Positions 44,589-52,946 of a DNA stretch of 64,000 nucleotides are shown here, piece by piece; positions within the stretch are counted from its first letter, which is position 1; each line of letters opens with the position of its first letter. Under the pieces are notes generated by a model, which was not told the DNA's origin, did no database searches, and worked only from the letters and a program-made list of their open reading frames with translations. Position numbers and translations under genes: made by a program. Source of the stretch: Rhodanobacter thiooxydans (GTDB lineage: Bacteria; Pseudomonadota; Gammaproteobacteria; Xanthomonadales; Rhodanobacteraceae); contig NZ_CP088923.1 of the NCBI RefSeq assembly GCF_021545845.1, positions 2,852,001 to 2,916,000 of the forward strand, in the 5' to 3' direction.

Positions 44589-45986
44589 TCACTCGGCCGG
44601 CAGGGCCTCGGCGCGGCGCAACCGGCGCTCCTTCCACAGGTAGCCGATGCCCAGCAGCACGAACCACACCGGGCTGGCAATCAGCGCCTCGCGGGTATCC
44701 GGCTGCAGGCTCAACAGCACCAGCACGAACACGAAGAACGCCAGGCAGGCCCAGCACATGAACACGCCGCCGGGCATCTTGTAGGTGGAGGCTTCATGCA
44801 GCTGCGGGCGCTTGCGCCGGTAGGCCAGGTAGGCGAACAGGATCAGCGACCAGACGAACATGAACAGTACCGCCGACAGCGTGGTGATCAGGGTGAACGC
44901 GGTGACCAGGTCGGGGATCAGGTAGATCATCGCCGCGCCCAGCAGCAGGCAGAAGCAGGAAAACAGCAGGCCCAGCGACGGCACCGCCGCCCGCGACAGC
45001 CGCGCGAACATCTTCGGCGCGTGCCGCTCCTCGGCCAGGCCGTACAGCATGCGGCTGGTGGAGAAGATGCCGCTGTTGGCCGACGAGGTGGCCGAGGTCA
45101 GCACCACGAAGTTGATCAGGCTGGCCGCGGCCGGGATGCCGGCCAGCACGAACAGCTCCACGAACGGGCTCTTGCCCGCTTCCACCAGGCGCCACGGCGT
45201 CACCATCATGATCGCGACCAGCGCCAGCACGTAGAAGATGATGATGCGCACCGGGATCGAGTTGATCGCCTTCGGCAGGTTGCGCTTCGGGTCCGCCGTC
45301 TCGGCGGCGGTGGTGCCGACCAGCTCGATGCCGACGAAGGCGAACACCGCGATCTGGAAGCCGGCGAAGAATCCGCTGATGCCCTTCGGGAAGAACCCGC
45401 CGTCACTCCACAGGTTGGCCAGCGAAGCCTTGTGCCCGCTCGGCGAGGTGAAGCCCCAGGCAACCAGCGCGAAGCCGGTAACGATCAACGCGACGATCGC
45501 CACGATCTTGATCAGCGCGAACCAGAACTCCAGCTCGCCGAACAGCTTCACCGTGACCAGGTTCAGGCTGAGCAGCAGCAGCACGCACAGCACCGCGGGA
45601 ATCCACGGCGCCAGCCCCGGAAACCAGAACTGCGCATAGGCGGCGATCGCGATCACGTCGGCGATCGCGGTGATCACCCAGCAGAACCAGTAGGTCCAGC
45701 CGCAGAAGAAACCAGCCCACGGTCCGAGCAGGTCGGTGGAAAAGTCGATGAAGGATTTGTACTCGAGGTTGGACAACAGCAGCTCGCCCATCGCCCGCAT
45801 CACGAAGAACAGCATCACGCCGATGACCAGGTAGACCAAGAGGATCGACGGCCCGGCCAGGCTGATCGTCTTGCCCGAGCCCATGAACAGGCCGGTACCG
45901 ATCGCGCCGCCGATGGCTATCAGCTGCAGATGCCGGTTGGAAAGGCTGCGCCTCAGATGATCGGGGTGTTCCAGCGATGCGGTCAT
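44589..45986 (-). CDS. Amino acid permease, APC family (CycA/AnsP-like)
   Basis: Inner-membrane protein of 465 residues with 12 helices. The start at 45986 is supported by AAGG and by the conserved N-terminus (LRRSLSNRHLQLIAIGGAIGTGLFMGSG). Other marks are AFVGIELVGTTAAETADPKRNLPKA, shortened here to its FVGIELVG core, and SSANSGIFSTSRMLYGLA. The closest match by eye is the D-serine/D-alanine/glycine importer CycA; GABA or asparagine permeases are alternatives. Confidence 0.87.
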   Translation of the reverse strand: MTASLEHPDHLRRSLSNRHLQLIAIGGAIGTGLFMGSGKTISLAGPSILLVYLVIGVMLFFVMRAMGELLLSNLEYKSFIDFSTDLLGPWAGFFCGWTYWFCWVITAIADVIAIAAYAQFWFPGLAPWIPAVLCVLLLLSLNLVTVKLFGELEFWFALIKIVAIVALIVTGFALVAWGFTSPSGHKASLANLWSDGGFFPKGISGFFAGFQIAVFAFVGIELVGTTAAETADPKRNLPKAINSIPVRIIIFYVLALVAIMMVTPWRLVEAGKSPFVELFVLAGIPAAASLINFVVLTSATSSANSGIFSTSRMLYGLAEERHAPKMFARLSRAAVPSLGLLFSCFCLLLGAAMIYLIPDLVTAFTLITTLSAVLFMFVWSLILFAYLAYRRKRPQLHEASTYKMPGGVFMCWACLAFFVFVLVLLSLQPDTREALIASPVWFVLLGIGYLWKERRLRRAEALPAE

Positions 45987-46120
45987 GCGGCGCGCCTTGA
46001 CGTTGGGAAGGCGCCAACATACCGAAAAGCGCACGCCGCATCTATGCGCCGCGCCATGCGGCGCCCCGCCGCTACCCCCAAATGCCCGGTTGGACCCACA
46101 CTGATCCGCGAAGACCCCAA

Positions 46121-46342
46121 CTAATTGACATCCACGCCGAGGAACCCACCATCATCGAAGTGCACCCGAAAGTTCTCCTTGTTACAACCTGTCATCTCAT
46201 GACAGTGAGGACACTGCGCTCGGTTCGCAAAAAGTATTGAGGTGTCGAACGACTCGCTGTCGCCAAAGAAGATAGGAGACGGAAACCACTGGTGACAATG
46301 CTCGCAGCGAATCTCGATGCTCTTCGTCTTGGACATTTGCAT
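46121..46342 (-). CDS. Cassette-borne small zinc-ribbon protein
   Basis: Protein of 73 residues with two Cys pairs (CEHCHQW and CPHCHEM) likely to hold zinc. The family is not recognised. The gene is AT-richer than its surroundings. It starts 10 bases after the core site GTTAGAC at the end of the attC at 46352-46409, which is the normal layout of an integron gene cassette. An ATG two codons further in is an alternative start. No clear attC follows its stop. Confidence 0.7.
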   Translation of the reverse strand: MQMSKTKSIEIRCEHCHQWFPSPIFFGDSESFDTSILFANRAQCPHCHEMTGCNKENFRVHFDDGGFLGVDVN

Positions 46343-46351
46343 CCTTCTGCG

Positions 46352-46409
46352 GTCTAACGCTGGAATTGAGCGGCGGCGAAGCCGTCCGCCTCGAATGATT
46401 TGTTAGGAC
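46352..46409 (-). other. Integron attC recombination site
   Basis: 58 bp. On the minus strand it begins with a GTCCTAAC core, has a palindromic centre (GAGGCGGACGGC, TTC, GCCGCCGCTC) and ends GCGTTAGAC. Outer and inner arms pair imperfectly, as attC sites do. It abuts the stop of the 188-residue gene upstream. No integrase gene is present in the window, so this is a cassette cluster without intI (CALIN type). Confidence 0.8.
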
Positions 46410-46976
46410 TCATTGCGGGTCTCCGGCCTTGGGAATACCCATGCCCTTGAGAACCCAATGAGTGGTTTGCTTAGAAAGCGGCTCTTTGCGCCCCTTGAAC
46501 CCACGCAAATCGCCTCCAAAAGGGCGAATTTTAGCAATGTCGTAGACGAAGTCATTGAGCCCGGTGGCAAAATCTATGATGTCGATGAGCGATTTTCTGG
46601 CTTGTGCTTCCGTCCAGTTTTTTCCATGTGCAATCTTGTCCCTTGTCGCCTCTGCGTTGCTCAGCTTTAGGAGAAGCTGGTCATCAATGGGTTTCCCGTA
46701 GACAATCTTGAAAAGATCTCGGAAGCGACCGCGACTCATATGGTCTCTGTCGACAGCGCGATGGGTTAACTCAGACTCGGTCCAATGAAGCTTTACGATC
46801 CCGCAGTAGATTGTTTTGTGTTTAACAGACTCGACGCGCGAAAAAACATAAGAAATTGATACATCCCAATCGTAGCCCTTGACGAGCTTTTCAAACGACG
46901 GGAGATATGAGCGAACTTCTTTGGGTGAGGCCTTGAAGTGCGAAAGGACCTGCTTGTAGTTTGCGGGATCATTCAT
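46410..46976 (-). CDS. Cassette-borne protein of unknown function
   Basis: Protein of 188 residues, markedly AT-rich compared with flanking genes, which suggests transfer. No signal peptide or transmembrane helix. Segments such as SNAEATRDKIAHGKNWTEAQ recall helical RiboL-PSP/HEPN-like or MAE_28990-type proteins, but I cannot name the family. The stop touches the attC, and the start is just after a GTTAGGAC core site (46989-46982), so cassette boundaries are clear on both sides. Confidence 0.75.
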   Translation of the reverse strand: MNDPANYKQVLSHFKASPKEVRSYLPSFEKLVKGYDWDVSISYVFSRVESVKHKTIYCGIVKLHWTESELTHRAVDRDHMSRGRFRDLFKIVYGKPIDDQLLLKLSNAEATRDKIAHGKNWTEAQARKSLIDIIDFATGLNDFVYDIAKIRPFGGDLRGFKGRKEPLSKQTTHWVLKGMGIPKAGDPQ

Positions 46977-47289
46977 CGTGAGTCCTAACGCTTAGTAGAC
47001 CCCAAAAGTGGGGTGTTGCACCAAGTATGCGGCTCCGCCCCTGACCGCACAAGCCGACAATTCCTGCGGCAGATCAGGCTCTTGCGCGGCAGCACCGCTA
47101 TCGATACGGGTACAGGTAGCGGTGTTATCCGACACTTTTGAGGGTGTATGAGTTACACAGGCAAAAGTGCGGGTGTAACCGGGTGCGAAAATGCCGTGGC
47201 GGCCGGATCGGGTGCAGGCGTATCGGGGAGACAAGGAGGCGGGTTTGCATTCCCGGGACGGAAGGCCGATCCGCCGCCCCTGGCTCTCT
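46977..47289. other. Gene-free stretch between cassette and diguanylate cyclase
   Basis: Contains the outer cassette core site GTCCTAAC (46982-46989), CCCC-AAAAGT-GGGG at 47000-47013, and a perfect pair GTTACAC (47152-47158) and GTGTAAC (47173-47179). No coding frame or integrase is evident. AGACCCCAA at 46997-47005 also occurs at 46112-46120, on the far side of the cassettes. Confidence 0.5.
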
Positions 47290-48444
47290 TTACGCCGCCG
47301 GATTCCACGCCACCTGATTGCGGCCCTGGTGCTTGGCCCGGTACAGCGCGACATCGGCGACATTGACCAATTGCTTGAAGTCCGCGTCGATGGCCGTGGC
47401 CACGCCCACGCTGGTGGTGATGTCGATGCTGCGGCCATCGAACAATGCCGGTTCCGCCGCCACGGCGGCGCGCATGCGCTCGGCGAGTGCGTCGGCGGCC
47501 GCTGGCTTGATGGCGGGCAGCACCAGCATGAACTCCTCGCCGCCGTAACGCGCGAACAGCGCCTCGCGGGCCAGTCCCGCGCCACGGATCACCCCGACGA
47601 AATGGCTGAGCACCGCATCGCCCGCCGCGTGGCCCCAGTTGTCGTTGATCGACTTGAAGTGGTCCAGGTCGAACATCAGCACGCTGCAGGCCTGTCCGCG
47701 TGCGCGGCAGGCCTGCACCAGGCGCGTGCCCGCCTCGATCAGCGCGTTGCGATTGAGCAGGCCGGTGAGCCCATCGGTGCGCGCCAGCCGGCGCAGGTCC
47801 AGGGTCAGCCGCTCGGCCAGCATCAGGGTGAACCCGGTGCTCAGCAGGAACGAGGACAGGATGCCGAACAGGTAGTTCCATGTGGTGAGCAGTTGGTCGA
47901 GCGGCGAGTGTGCGAACAGCTGCGGAAACAGCACCACCACCGAACGCAACAGGTAGAACAGCGCGTCGATGGTGAAGATCAGTGCGGTGAAGCTGCAGGT
48001 GTTGCGCATGTCCCGCGGCGAGCGCCACAGCAGCACCCAGACCATCCATGCGTCCCAGACCACGCTGTAGCCGCCGAACATCAGTGCCGAGATCGTCTGC
48101 GTCGGTGGCGACAGGTAGACATGGATCTGGCAGACGACGAACAGGCCCGTCACCGCCAGCGGCCAGCGCCAGCGCAGCGGGTAGCGCAGGTGGATGGCGA
48201 TGCCCATCAGCATCAGCGCATTGGCCAGTGCGATCAGGCCGCCACCCACGACCGTTGAGAGCAGGCTGCCGTTTTCGTTCAGGCCCTGCAGGAGCACGGC
48301 GACGGTTATCACCCAGAACGCGGTGGCCCAGATGCGCAGCGCCGGCAGGCCGCGCAGCACCAGCCCGAGCAGGGTGAAACTTATCGAGATGGCGATGCCG
48401 ATGGCCGCGCCGATGACGCCGAGCGTAAAAAGGTCGAAGTGCAT
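47290..48444 (-). CDS. Membrane diguanylate cyclase (GGDEF)
   Basis: Protein of 384 residues. The start at 48444 has GGGA at seven bases. The first 200 residues carry six to seven transmembrane helices (LFTLGVIGAAIGIAISISF, IWATAFWVITVAVLL, and others) as a membrane sensor. A GGDEF domain follows (TDGLTGLLNRNALIEAG, FARYGGEEFMLVLP). The catalytic motif is intact. The RxxD inhibitory site is absent (AREA at that position), unlike the two TPR-GGDEF proteins. It makes c-di-GMP in response to an unknown signal. Confidence 0.9.
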   Translation of the reverse strand: MHFDLFTLGVIGAAIGIAISISFTLLGLVLRGLPALRIWATAFWVITVAVLLQGLNENGSLLSTVVGGGLIALANALMLMGIAIHLRYPLRWRWPLAVTGLFVVCQIHVYLSPPTQTISALMFGGYSVVWDAWMVWVLLWRSPRDMRNTCSFTALIFTIDALFYLLRSVVVLFPQLFAHSPLDQLLTTWNYLFGILSSFLLSTGFTLMLAERLTLDLRRLARTDGLTGLLNRNALIEAGTRLVQACRARGQACSVLMFDLDHFKSINDNWGHAAGDAVLSHFVGVIRGAGLAREALFARYGGEEFMLVLPAIKPAAADALAERMRAAVAAEPALFDGRSIDITTSVGVATAIDADFKQLVNVADVALYRAKHQGRNQVAWNPAA

Positions 48445-48759
48445 GCCCATTCCCGTATGCAGACCGAAAGCCGGGGTCGGCGTGCCGCTTCCATCATGCG
48501 CACGCGGGGCTTTCGGGCCGACACGCCCCGCAAGGTAGCACGGCAGGACGCCGGCATTTCCGGCCGATACCACGCCGCGCCAGCCTCAATGCACCCGCCC
48601 CCGAAGCGCGTACTCTGCGGGTGGACACCCCGCCAGCGCCCTGAAACCGCGCAGGAGTTTTCCACGAAAGCCGCGGTTCCACGCTTGCCTATACTTGCAG
48701 CGTTCATCCTCGCTGCGGACGCCACTGACGCGCCTGCGCCGCCCTCCCGGAGCCCACCG
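48445..48759. other. Gene-free stretch before the DUF3224 pseudogene
   Basis: About 315 bases between the diguanylate cyclase start and the DUF3224 remnant. I see no gene, no strong hairpin and no clear promoter. Confidence 0.5.
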
Positions 48760-49168
48760 CCAAGCATGCCACCGGCCATTTCGACGTCAGCATCCCCCGC
48801 AAAACCCGGACAACCCGCAGGCCCGGGTCTCCGGCCTCGCGCAGCTGTCGCTGGACAAACAGTTCCATGGCAACCTTGACGCCACCAGCCAGGGCGAGAT
48901 GCTGGCAGCGGGCGACGGCACCACCTCGGGTGCCTGCGTGGCGCTGGAAAAAATCAGCGGCAAGCTGCATGGTCGCAGCGGCAGCTTCGTGCTGCTGCAC
49001 CGCGCCTTGATGGTCGACGGCATGCCGCAGGAGTGGACGGTGGCGGTGGTGCCCGGCTCCGGTACGGGCGAGCTGGCCGGCCTCGGCGGCGCGATGACGA
49101 TCACCGTCGCCAACGGCAAGCACGGTTACGATCTCGGCTATACCCTGCCCGGCCGCCGAGCGGCCTGA
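48760..49168 (+). pseudogene. DUF3224 family gene with a frameshift and no start codon
   Basis: The N-terminal part reads KHATGHFDVSIP in one frame (about 48760-48795) and continues in the next as PPQNPDNPQARVSGLAQLSL, then DKQFHGNLDATSQGEML, LHGRSGSFVLLHRALM and GSGTGELAGLGGAMTI, all typical of DUF3224. The shift falls in a run of five C near 48791-48795; one more C would restore the frame. No ATG lies in the first frame before an upstream stop. The gene is dead, or the sequence has local errors. Confidence 0.65.
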
Positions 49169-49193
49169 CCATGCAACCCCGGGAAGCACCGCG

Positions 49194-50438
49194 ATGAACC
49201 AGCACACGGAAGTACCCAGCAGCGCCACGCCGAAAACGCCTTCCGTGCTGCGCCGGATCCCGGCCGGCATCTGGGCGCTGGGCATGGTCTCGATGCTGAT
49301 GGACACCTCCTCGGAGATGATCCACGCGCTGTTGCCGGTGTACCTGGTCAGCGTGCTCGGCGCCTCGGCGCTCGCCGTCGGCTTCATCGAGGGCATCGCC
49401 GAATCCACCGCGGCGATCACCAAGGTATTCTCCGGCGCGCTGTCGGACTGGCTGGGCCGACGCAAGCTGCTGGTGGCGATCGGCTACGGCCTCGCCGCGT
49501 TCACCAAGCCGATCTTTCCGCTGGCGAGCACGCTCGGCTGGGTGGTCACCGCACGCTTCGTGGACCGTATCGGCAAGGGCATCCGCGGCGCGCCGCGCGA
49601 TGCGCTGATCGCCGACCTGGCGCCGCCCGCACTGCGCGGCGCCTCGTTCGGCCTGCGCCAGTCGCTCGATACCACCGGCGCGTTCCTCGGCCCGGCACTG
49701 GCGATCGTGCTGATGTGGCTGGCTGCCGACAATATCCGGCTGGTGTTCTGGTTCGCGGTGCTGCCGGCCTTCGCCGCATTCGCGCTGGTGGTGTTCGGCG
49801 TGCACGACGTGCCGGACAGCGGGGAAAAGAAGCGGGCGCGCTCGCCGCTGTCGCGCGCCGAGTTGGCGCGCCTGCCGCCGTTGTACTGGGGCGTGGTGGC
49901 GATCGCCGCGGTGTTCACCCTGGCCCGTTTCAGCGAGGCCTTCCTGGTGCTGCGCGCGCAGGAACTGGGGCTGGGGCTGGTGCTGATCCCGCTGGTGCTG
50001 GTGGTGATGAACGTGGTGTATGCGCTGTCGTCCTACCCGGTCGGCGTACTGGCCGACCGCTTCGACCGCGGCACGCTGCTCGGACTGGGCGTGCTGGTCC
50101 TGGTGCTGGCGGACCTGGCGCTGGCCCTCGTCGGCGGGCTGGCCGGGCTGGCGCTGGGTGTGGTGCTGTGGGGTTTGCACATGGGCATGACCCAGGGCCT
50201 GCTGGCCGCCATGGTCGCCGACACCGCACCGGCCGACCTGCGCGGCACCGCGTACGGCATGTTCAACCTGGTGAGCGGGCTGGCGCTGCTGGCGGCCAGC
50301 GTGGTGGCCGGCGAGTTGTGGGACGCGTTCGGCTCGCACGCCACCTTCCTCGCCGGCGCCGGCTTCGCGATCGTGGCGTTGCTCGCGCTGGTGCCGGTGG
50401 CACGGCGGGTGCGCAGGAAGCGGCCTGCGCCGGGCTGA
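49194..50438 (+). CDS. Major facilitator superfamily transporter
   Basis: Inner-membrane protein of 414 residues with 12 helices. The loop between helices 2 and 3 reads GALSDWLGRRKLLV, and ARFVDRIGKGIRGAPRDALI is typical of a subgroup related to bicyclomycin and sugar efflux proteins. Substrate unknown. The gene follows the DUF3224 remnant by 25 bases. Confidence 0.88.
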   Translation: MNQHTEVPSSATPKTPSVLRRIPAGIWALGMVSMLMDTSSEMIHALLPVYLVSVLGASALAVGFIEGIAESTAAITKVFSGALSDWLGRRKLLVAIGYGLAAFTKPIFPLASTLGWVVTARFVDRIGKGIRGAPRDALIADLAPPALRGASFGLRQSLDTTGAFLGPALAIVLMWLAADNIRLVFWFAVLPAFAAFALVVFGVHDVPDSGEKKRARSPLSRAELARLPPLYWGVVAIAAVFTLARFSEAFLVLRAQELGLGLVLIPLVLVVMNVVYALSSYPVGVLADRFDRGTLLGLGVLVLVLADLALALVGGLAGLALGVVLWGLHMGMTQGLLAAMVADTAPADLRGTAYGMFNLVSGLALLAASVVAGELWDAFGSHATFLAGAGFAIVALLALVPVARRVRRKRPAPG

Positions 50439-50565
50439 ACAGCGCACTGCGCATCGCGCGACGCGCTCGACAGGCGGTGCGTCCACCGCGCCGATGCCGG
50501 TTTCGCCGGTGCCTGTTCGTCATCCAGGCAGTCCCGTCGATTCGACACATGCCGCTTGCGCACCG

Positions 50566-51141
50566 CTACGAAAGCGGGTGCCGCTCCACCGCTGCGGCAT
50601 CCACCTCGCAGCGACCCTCGGCGCAACGTTCCGCCGTTGGCGCCGCGGGCGTGGCATCGAGGCGCTGCTGCGCCGCCTCGGCCAGCAGCGTGCCGATCTC
50701 CGCGCCGAGCAGCAGGTCGTCGTACACGCCGAACACCTGGCGACGCAGCCGCCCTTGTGCGTCGATCAGGATCGCGGTCGGCGTGCCCTGCATGGCGTAC
50801 GCGCGCATGGTGCGCGGGATCGGGTCGCCGTCCGGGCCGGGCATGTCGATGCCGACGGGAAACGTCACGCGGTATTCGTACAGAAACGCGCGCAGCGACT
50901 CCGGACCCATCGCCGCATGATGCTCGAACACCGTATGCAGGCCGACCACCGCCAGCGGCGCACCCTCGAACAGCTTCGCCACGCGCTGTGCCTGGGGGAT
51001 GCCGTGCGCCACGCAGCCGGGACAAAGCATCTGGAAGGCGTGCAGCAGCACCACCCGCCCGCAGAAGTGGCCGAGGCTGAGTGGCTCGGCAGTATTCAGC
51101 CAGGCGCTGGTGCGCCACTCGGGTGCCGCTTCGGGCTTCAT
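50566..51141 (-). CDS. Thioredoxin-fold (TlpA/AhpC-like) redox protein
   Basis: Cytoplasmic protein of 191 residues without a signal peptide. The thioredoxin-like fold carries LLHAFQMLCPGCVAHGIPQ, with a Cys-x2-Cys pair, and the cis-Pro segment MQGTPTAILIDAQGRL. Two more Cys are near the end (AERCAEGRCEV). The ATG overlaps the stop of the protoglobin gene (TGATG), so the two are cotranscribed and may share a role in redox or gas stress. Confidence 0.85.
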   Translation of the reverse strand: MKPEAAPEWRTSAWLNTAEPLSLGHFCGRVVLLHAFQMLCPGCVAHGIPQAQRVAKLFEGAPLAVVGLHTVFEHHAAMGPESLRAFLYEYRVTFPVGIDMPGPDGDPIPRTMRAYAMQGTPTAILIDAQGRLRRQVFGVYDDLLLGAEIGTLLAEAAQQRLDATPAAPTAERCAEGRCEVDAAAVERHPLS

Positions 51142-51737
51142 CAGAAATCTCCGTCCTTGACGTATGGGTAGGTCCACAACGTCATCTGCAACAGGCACGA
51201 CTTCAGCCACGCAGCGTACATCTTCTCCACCTCGTCGGCGGTGTGACCCTTGCCGGCAAGGAACGGTTTGAGCGTATAGGTCACCGGATAGACCAGCGCA
51301 AACAGGTCGCGAAACGGCACGATCGTGGTGGAGGCGGCGCCGTCGGTGCGGTTCTTCTTCGCGCGGTGGTGGCGCAGGCCGATCTCGTGCTGGTAGTCGA
51401 GCCACGCCTGGTCGTATTCGGCATCGGCAGTGTCGAGGATCCAGCGGCCGAAGCGCTTGCGCACGGCGCCGAGGTAATCGCCCAGCGGCTTGCCGTCGGT
51501 CCTGCCGGTGAGGGACGCCAGCAGGTGTGGCTGCGCGCCGATGAAGCCGTACCAGACGTCGAGGATCGCCTCGACCTGATCCGCCACGATACCGCGCGAA
51601 AGGCGCAGATACTTGACGTCCTCGTCGTCGAACAGGATGCTCTTCTTCATCAGTTCGAAGTCGCCGGGCGTCACTGGAGAACGCGCGATCGCACTGGTGC
51701 CGAAGGTGTATCCGGGAATGGCGTGGTTCTCTTTCAT
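51141..51737 (-). CDS. Protoglobin family heme protein
   Basis: Protein of 198 residues; GAGAGGAA precedes the ATG at 51737. An all-helical globin-like domain with SILFDDEDVKYLRLSRGI and YQHEIGLRHHRAKKN, which holds the proximal His. There is no attached signalling domain. Single-domain protoglobins bind oxygen, NO or CO. The operon with a thioredoxin-fold protein, and the divergent HxlR regulator 118 bases away, suggest response to redox or nitrosative stress; this is inference. Confidence 0.87.
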   Translation of the reverse strand: MKENHAIPGYTFGTSAIARSPVTPGDFELMKKSILFDDEDVKYLRLSRGIVADQVEAILDVWYGFIGAQPHLLASLTGRTDGKPLGDYLGAVRKRFGRWILDTADAEYDQAWLDYQHEIGLRHHRAKKNRTDGAASTTIVPFRDLFALVYPVTYTLKPFLAGKGHTADEVEKMYAAWLKSCLLQMTLWTYPYVKDGDF

Positions 51738-51855
51738 GGCCTGATTCCTCTCGTTTCGCCAGGTTCGAGGCGCGGGCCTGCGCTCCGTGGCCATGGACTC
51801 TAGCGACGGCACCGGCGCGCGTCAGGAAGGCACTTTTCGGTAAGGTGGTTACGAC

Positions 51856-52263
51856 ATGGGCGAACACGAACCCGCGAGCAGCAGGCGGCCGGACCCGGCG
51901 GACGCCACTGCCGTTCCCGTCGCCTCGATGGTCGAGAGCATCGTCGGCTGCAAATGGTCGGTCCGGCTGCTGCAGCTCTGCGCGGAAGGCAACCACCGCC
52001 CCAGCGCGCTGCTGCGTGCCTGCACCGGGCTCTCGGCCAAGGTGCTGAACGAGCGCCTGCGCAAGATGACCCGCTTCGGCATCATGCACCGCACCGTGCA
52101 TGGCGAGAAACCGCCGGTCGAGGTGGAGTACCGCCTGACGCCGTTCGGCCGCCGCTTCATGGGCATCCTCGAAGAGGTGCAGCGGCTGCAGCAGGCGGTC
52201 GAACATGGCGCGATCGGCGACGCTGGCGAAGCTGCGGAAAGAACGCGGTGGGGACACGCCTGA
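51856..52263 (+). CDS. HxlR family transcriptional regulator
   Basis: Protein of 135 residues with the HxlR winged helix: VGCKWSVRLLQLCAEGNHRP, then ALLRACTGLSAKVLNERLR and EVEYRLTPFGRRFMGIL. The single Cys near the helix start is the sensing residue in several redox-active relatives. It is divergent from the protoglobin operon and probably controls it. The shared promoter region is 118 bases, with repeats of AAGG(C/T) type but no convincing palindrome. Confidence 0.88.
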   Translation: MGEHEPASSRRPDPADATAVPVASMVESIVGCKWSVRLLQLCAEGNHRPSALLRACTGLSAKVLNERLRKMTRFGIMHRTVHGEKPPVEVEYRLTPFGRRFMGILEEVQRLQQAVEHGAIGDAGEAAERTRWGHA

Positions 52264-52302
52264 CTGCCCCGCGCTGAGCCATCGCTTCGCAGCGCGTCAG
52301 CC

Positions 52303-52594
52303 TCAGCGCGGCAACGCGGCCTGGCGACCTTGCAGGAAACGGCGCACGGCGGGATCGCCGGCAAGGCCGATCGCGATGTCGAAGGCGTGCCGCGCGTCGC
52401 GGCAGGCATGCGTCCTGGCCAGCAATGCCGGATTCACGGGGCAGCCGGTGCGCGGCCAGTCCGCCAGGGCCGTGGCAAAGGCTTCGGACAAGGCGTCCTC
52501 GGCCGCTGCCACGTCATGCATGGTAGCGGCGAGGATGGCGACGAGCTTGCCGTAGCTGCGGCAGGCCACGGCGTCCGCCGCACGGCATGCCTGC
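52303..52594 (-). pseudogene. Sigma factor (SigJ/DUF6596-type ECF) gene with internal deletion
   Basis: Minus-strand frame reads RSYGKLVAILAATMHDVAA and EDALSEAFATALADWP, the start of region 2 of large ECF sigma factors. This passes directly into RHAFDIAIGLAGDPAVRRFL, which is their last segment. About 300 residues between are missing, so region 4 and the DUF6596 part are gone. No start codon fits. The remnant is joined upstream to a GST fragment. Confidence 0.7.
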
Positions 52595-52912
52595 GCGGTA
52601 CGATCCAAGCCACATGTACATCCTCGGGCCAGACGACGCACCGCTGCGCCGGCGCGGATTCCGCCAGCACACTGCAGATGTTCTCGGCGCCGAATACCGT
52701 TGCCCCATCCTTCATGAGCCCGGCCGCTTGAGTGCGGAGTTCCCCGCATAGTCACGCGCATCCAGCGACGCCCGGTCGTGGACCGGGGCGAACTCGCAGG
52801 CCACACCCAACTCCCGCTCGAACACACGCACCAGGCGGGTGAAATGCGAACGGCTGCGACCGGTGATCCGCGGCGGCGGACTCACACCGGTCGTGTCGCT
52901 TGCACCGGACAA
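52595..52912 (-). pseudogene. Glutathione S-transferase N-terminal fragment, frameshifted
   Basis: Minus strand: SRSHFTRLVRVFERELGV and ASLDARDYAGNSALK are the first half of a GST thioredoxin-like domain. After a break near 52715-52735 the text continues in another frame as KDGATVFGAENICSVLAES and APAQRCVVWPEDVHVA. The helical domain is missing. Broken at both ends and adjoining the sigma remnant. Confidence 0.65.
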
Positions 52913-52946
52913 GTCACCACCTGCTGCGTTCCATCAACCGCGGCTT

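Noticed and set aside
46977..47289. attI site or integrase remnant
   Set aside because: No integrase-like coding text on either strand. Only a core site and unrelated palindromes are present.
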